Positions 62,089 to 64,000 of a stretch of DNA of 64,000 nucleotides are shown here, piece by piece. Position 1 is the stretch's first letter; every line of letters begins with the position of its first letter. The DNA comes from Fulvivirga maritima (lineage in GTDB: Bacteria > Bacteroidota > Bacteroidia > Cytophagales > Cyclobacteriaceae): contig NZ_CP089980.1 in NCBI RefSeq assembly GCF_021389955.1, positions 5,017,001 through 5,081,000 of the forward strand, in the 5' to 3' direction. A program made the translations under genes and the position numbers. The notes under the pieces were generated by a model. The model searched no databases. It was not told the origin of the DNA and saw nothing but the letters and a program-made list of their open reading frames with translations.

Positions 62089-62828
62089 TCAAGTCTGAAT
62101 ACCCTGAAGCAGCCACAGGTGAATATGTAACTAAGAAGTACTTAAATTTTTTAGCTGATGAATATAAATCAGACCTCTCTAAAATGCTCTTTGCCACTTC
62201 TTTATGCTCAGATGATATTAATGTATCTACTGATTTCAGAAAGGTATTAACGCGGCCATTTTCTATGGGTGGCATGGGCGGTTTGCCTTACGCTGGTTTT
62301 ACTGGTATGGTGGCTTATGCCCATCATATTCCTGATAATGGAGATGCATTTATATTTTACGGTCCGCACATAGGTATTACTGATGAAGGGCAGTTAGGCA
62401 AAATGAGAAGACCAGGACAAAAAGGGCTTACGAACAGCTGTGGCGCGCTCATGCTGGCCTTAGAGAGAATGCAGCAAACTAATGAAGTGTATATGCCGCA
62501 TGTGGTGGAGCATGATTACCAGCAAGCGGTATTAGAAAACACTTTGATGCCATTTAAACAAGATATAGTAACGGCAGCTGACCCTAAAAAGGAGATAACA
62601 GAAAAGGCCTATTATGTGATCGATAAGCAGATCCACCATCTGGTGAAAATGTCTAAAGGAGAGTTTAAATGTGAAAGGATATTTTTATTAGGAGGTATTA
62701 TAATTAACACCAGCCCTGAATATTCAGACTATGTAGATATAAGAAATTTTGTGGTATATAACGTAGCCGATTTAGAACAGGTTGACCCCACCTCAATACT
62801 TAAGTCAGAGGCCTTTAAGGCATTATGA
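62076..62828 (+). CDS. LCIB-type (limiting CO2-inducible B/C) carbonic anhydrase candidate
   Basis: 250 residues. Family-like features are PFSMGGMGGLPYAGFTGMVAYAHHIPDNG, here at about 61-89 (quoted in parts: GGLPYAGFTG, AHHIPDNG), FYGPHIGI and LTNSCGALM. Zinc ligands in known LCIB enzymes are Cys, His, Cys; Cys44 (SLCSDD), His83 or 84 and Cys122 are in the right order. These enzymes interconvert CO2 and bicarbonate; algae use them in CO2 concentration, and bacterial members are poorly studied. I do not see the Arg that should follow the Asp of the dyad, so activity is uncertain. Confidence 0.6.
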   Translation: MEELIKSEYPEAATGEYVTKKYLNFLADEYKSDLSKMLFATSLCSDDINVSTDFRKVLTRPFSMGGMGGLPYAGFTGMVAYAHHIPDNGDAFIFYGPHIGITDEGQLGKMRRPGQKGLTNSCGALMLALERMQQTNEVYMPHVVEHDYQQAVLENTLMPFKQDIVTAADPKKEITEKAYYVIDKQIHHLVKMSKGEFKCERIFLLGGIIINTSPEYSDYVDIRNFVVYNVADLEQVDPTSILKSEAFKAL

Positions 62829-62982
62829 TATCAGCAAAAGGTTGGATTATTTAAGCTGTAAAGTGAGCGTAGCGACAAAAAAAGTGATTATGGAAATTCC
62901 TCAATAGATAATATGGATATTGTGGAAATGCCAGTAGATGGTTTTGAATATAATAGTTACTCCCCAAGAAAAAATAGTTATC

Positions 62983-63648
62983 ATGACATTAGCTGAAAGA
63001 AAGAACATATTTTTTGGAGTATTAACTCCATATTTAGAAAAGATAGGATACAATTCATACTTAACGGGAGGTGATCCATCATATAACAATAAAGTAAATG
63101 AGTATTTAGTTGTTCACTTTTTTTTTAATTTTTACACAAATGGTGGAATAGGATCAAGTGCTTTATTTTTAACTAACTATGACGTAGAAGATCATATTTT
63201 AAGTACTGGTATACCAACAAATGAATTAATTCAACAGAGAAAGAAAACAAAGTATCATTTACCAACTGTTGCCTTCAGAGATTTACCAAGTAGCTTAGAA
63301 GAAAAGTCGTTAGAAAGTAAAGAAGAGCTAGAAGAATATGCCCATTCTTATATTACCTATTTAGAAAATGAAGGACAGGCCTTTATTGAGAAGTACAGCT
63401 ACTTACCCAATATTCTTAAGGAAATGGATCGTTTGGAGGCAGAGGGTAAGTATTGGAAGGAAATTTTATCAGGTGGTCCGGAGTATTTATTTAGAGGAGT
63501 AATAATATCCAAGTTATGTAATGACCCGAAGTTTGAGGATAAGCAATTATTTGTTGACTCTCTTTTAGGCGATTTAGATGAATGGCAACCCTATTGGCAA
63601 AAGTTAAAGGGTATATTGCCTACTATAGAGCCAAAATATAGTCTATAA
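62983..63648 (+). CDS. protein of unknown function (immunity-like)
   Basis: 221 residues from the ATG at 62983 (MTLAERKNIFFGVLTPYLEK); an ATG 45 bases upstream is less convincing. Soluble, no signal peptide. The N-terminal region (LEKIGYNSYLTGG, NEYLVVHFFFNFYTNGGIG) recalls DUF4304-type and other small immunity proteins, but I cannot assign it. No neighbour suggests a role. Confidence 0.5.
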   Translation: MTLAERKNIFFGVLTPYLEKIGYNSYLTGGDPSYNNKVNEYLVVHFFFNFYTNGGIGSSALFLTNYDVEDHILSTGIPTNELIQQRKKTKYHLPTVAFRDLPSSLEEKSLESKEELEEYAHSYITYLENEGQAFIEKYSYLPNILKEMDRLEAEGKYWKEILSGGPEYLFRGVIISKLCNDPKFEDKQLFVDSLLGDLDEWQPYWQKLKGILPTIEPKYSL

Positions 63649-64000
63649 GGTGTGGGAAGCAAGCCAGTGAATGAAAAACTTGGTGCCTTCTCTGTTGATT
63701 TGCGAATATTTATACTTTTAAATCAACTTATAGAAATGCAGGTCATTACAGTTTTGCTGCTGAATAATTTAAAGTGGTCGCGAGACTGCCCCGTAGTCAC
63801 AGCAACACCCGTGCATCCTAAATTTATAACACCTAAGCAATAAATTAAAAAAGCACTACTCACTTTATCTTTAGTTTGTCTCTTCACCTTCGCAGTAATA
63901 AGCAGTATACAGACATTTTATGATGTCTTTGTTTTACAGTTGCTCGGCTGTAATAGCGGCCAAGCTAGATCAATACTGATTGAAGTCAAACAAATATTCA
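63649..64000. other. no gene recognised at the window end
   Basis: The small open frame at 63652 has no protein-like features. Fragments such as CACTCACTTTATCTTTAG suggest a possible remnant, but nothing can be named. Confidence 0.4.

Noticed and set aside
63652-63843. 63-residue ORF at the window end
   Set aside because: Low-complexity text, no conserved features and no clear start context.

Overview
The window is AT-rich chromosomal DNA of a Bacteroidota bacterium, most likely of the Cytophagia (a Fulvivirga- or Marivirga-like marine genus is my guess, not shown). The evidence is two TonB receptors with N-terminal carboxypeptidase-like domains, a secreted protein with a type IX sorting tail, starts without Shine-Dalgarno sites, a TTTG/TAnnTTTG promoter, and Bacteroidota-type families (DUF4265, C39-like/VKOR/thioredoxin fusion, DUF4157). 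There are no rRNA or tRNA genes, no CRISPR array and no phage structural genes.

Layout. 0.1-4.6 kb: a huge CheB/CheR/PAS/GAF/PAS/kinase/receiver gene broken by four lesions. 4.8-7.9 kb: a stress-like group (zinc alcohol dehydrogenase, SDR, DUF421 protein, Pmp3-type peptide). 8.4-10 kb: MlrC-like lipoprotein. 10.26-13.06 kb: two near-identical IS4-type elements inserted separately into one palindrome. 13.2-22.5 kb: ordinary genes (AraC regulator, OsmC, nitroreductase, kinase/receiver pair, DUF4265, PD40 lipoprotein, NTF2-like protein, quinone-type reductase with divergent HxlR regulator, SDR). An IS256 element cuts off the last residues of that SDR. 24.5-33.2 kb is a mobile, accessory zone: decayed tyrosine recombinase, OLD-family nuclease, group II intron, FkbM methyltransferase, a second degraded intron, a long hairpin, a DUF4157 (eCIS-core) protein and an IS110 remnant. 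34-37.4 kb: serine-hydrolase remnant, Crp regulator, aldo/keto reductase, T9SS cargo protein.

37.8-43.2 kb is the most interesting system: a C39-like/VKOR/DsbA-like protein, a C39-peptidase ABC exporter, an unannotated 58-residue double-glycine peptide with six cysteines, and an HlyD adaptor. I read it as export and oxidative folding of a disulphide-rich bacteriocin-like peptide. A second, very large DUF4157 protein follows, interrupted by a TAA codon directly before an ATG. 47.7-50.5 kb: a membrane protein and a UbiE-like methyltransferase disrupted by an IS1380-family element whose outer end is duplicated. 50.9-55.4 kb: a secreted protein, a SUKH-like fragment, a 5'-nucleotidase pair and a CarboxypepD_reg protein. 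55.5-61.8 kb: metal-uptake region with a DtxR/MntR repressor, its palindrome inside the promoter of a frameshifted TonB receptor, a thioredoxin-like protein and a second TonB receptor. 61.9-63.6 kb: a small gene overlapping an LCIB-type carbonic anhydrase candidate, then an unknown protein.

Many genes are broken by IS insertion, one-base indels in short homopolymers, or TAA/TAG codons. Either this genome is losing genes fast or part of the indels are assembly errors; the IS insertions with exact target duplications are certainly real. A dispersed intergenic repeat family occurs four times (8.0, 18.0, 24.1 and 33.3 kb).
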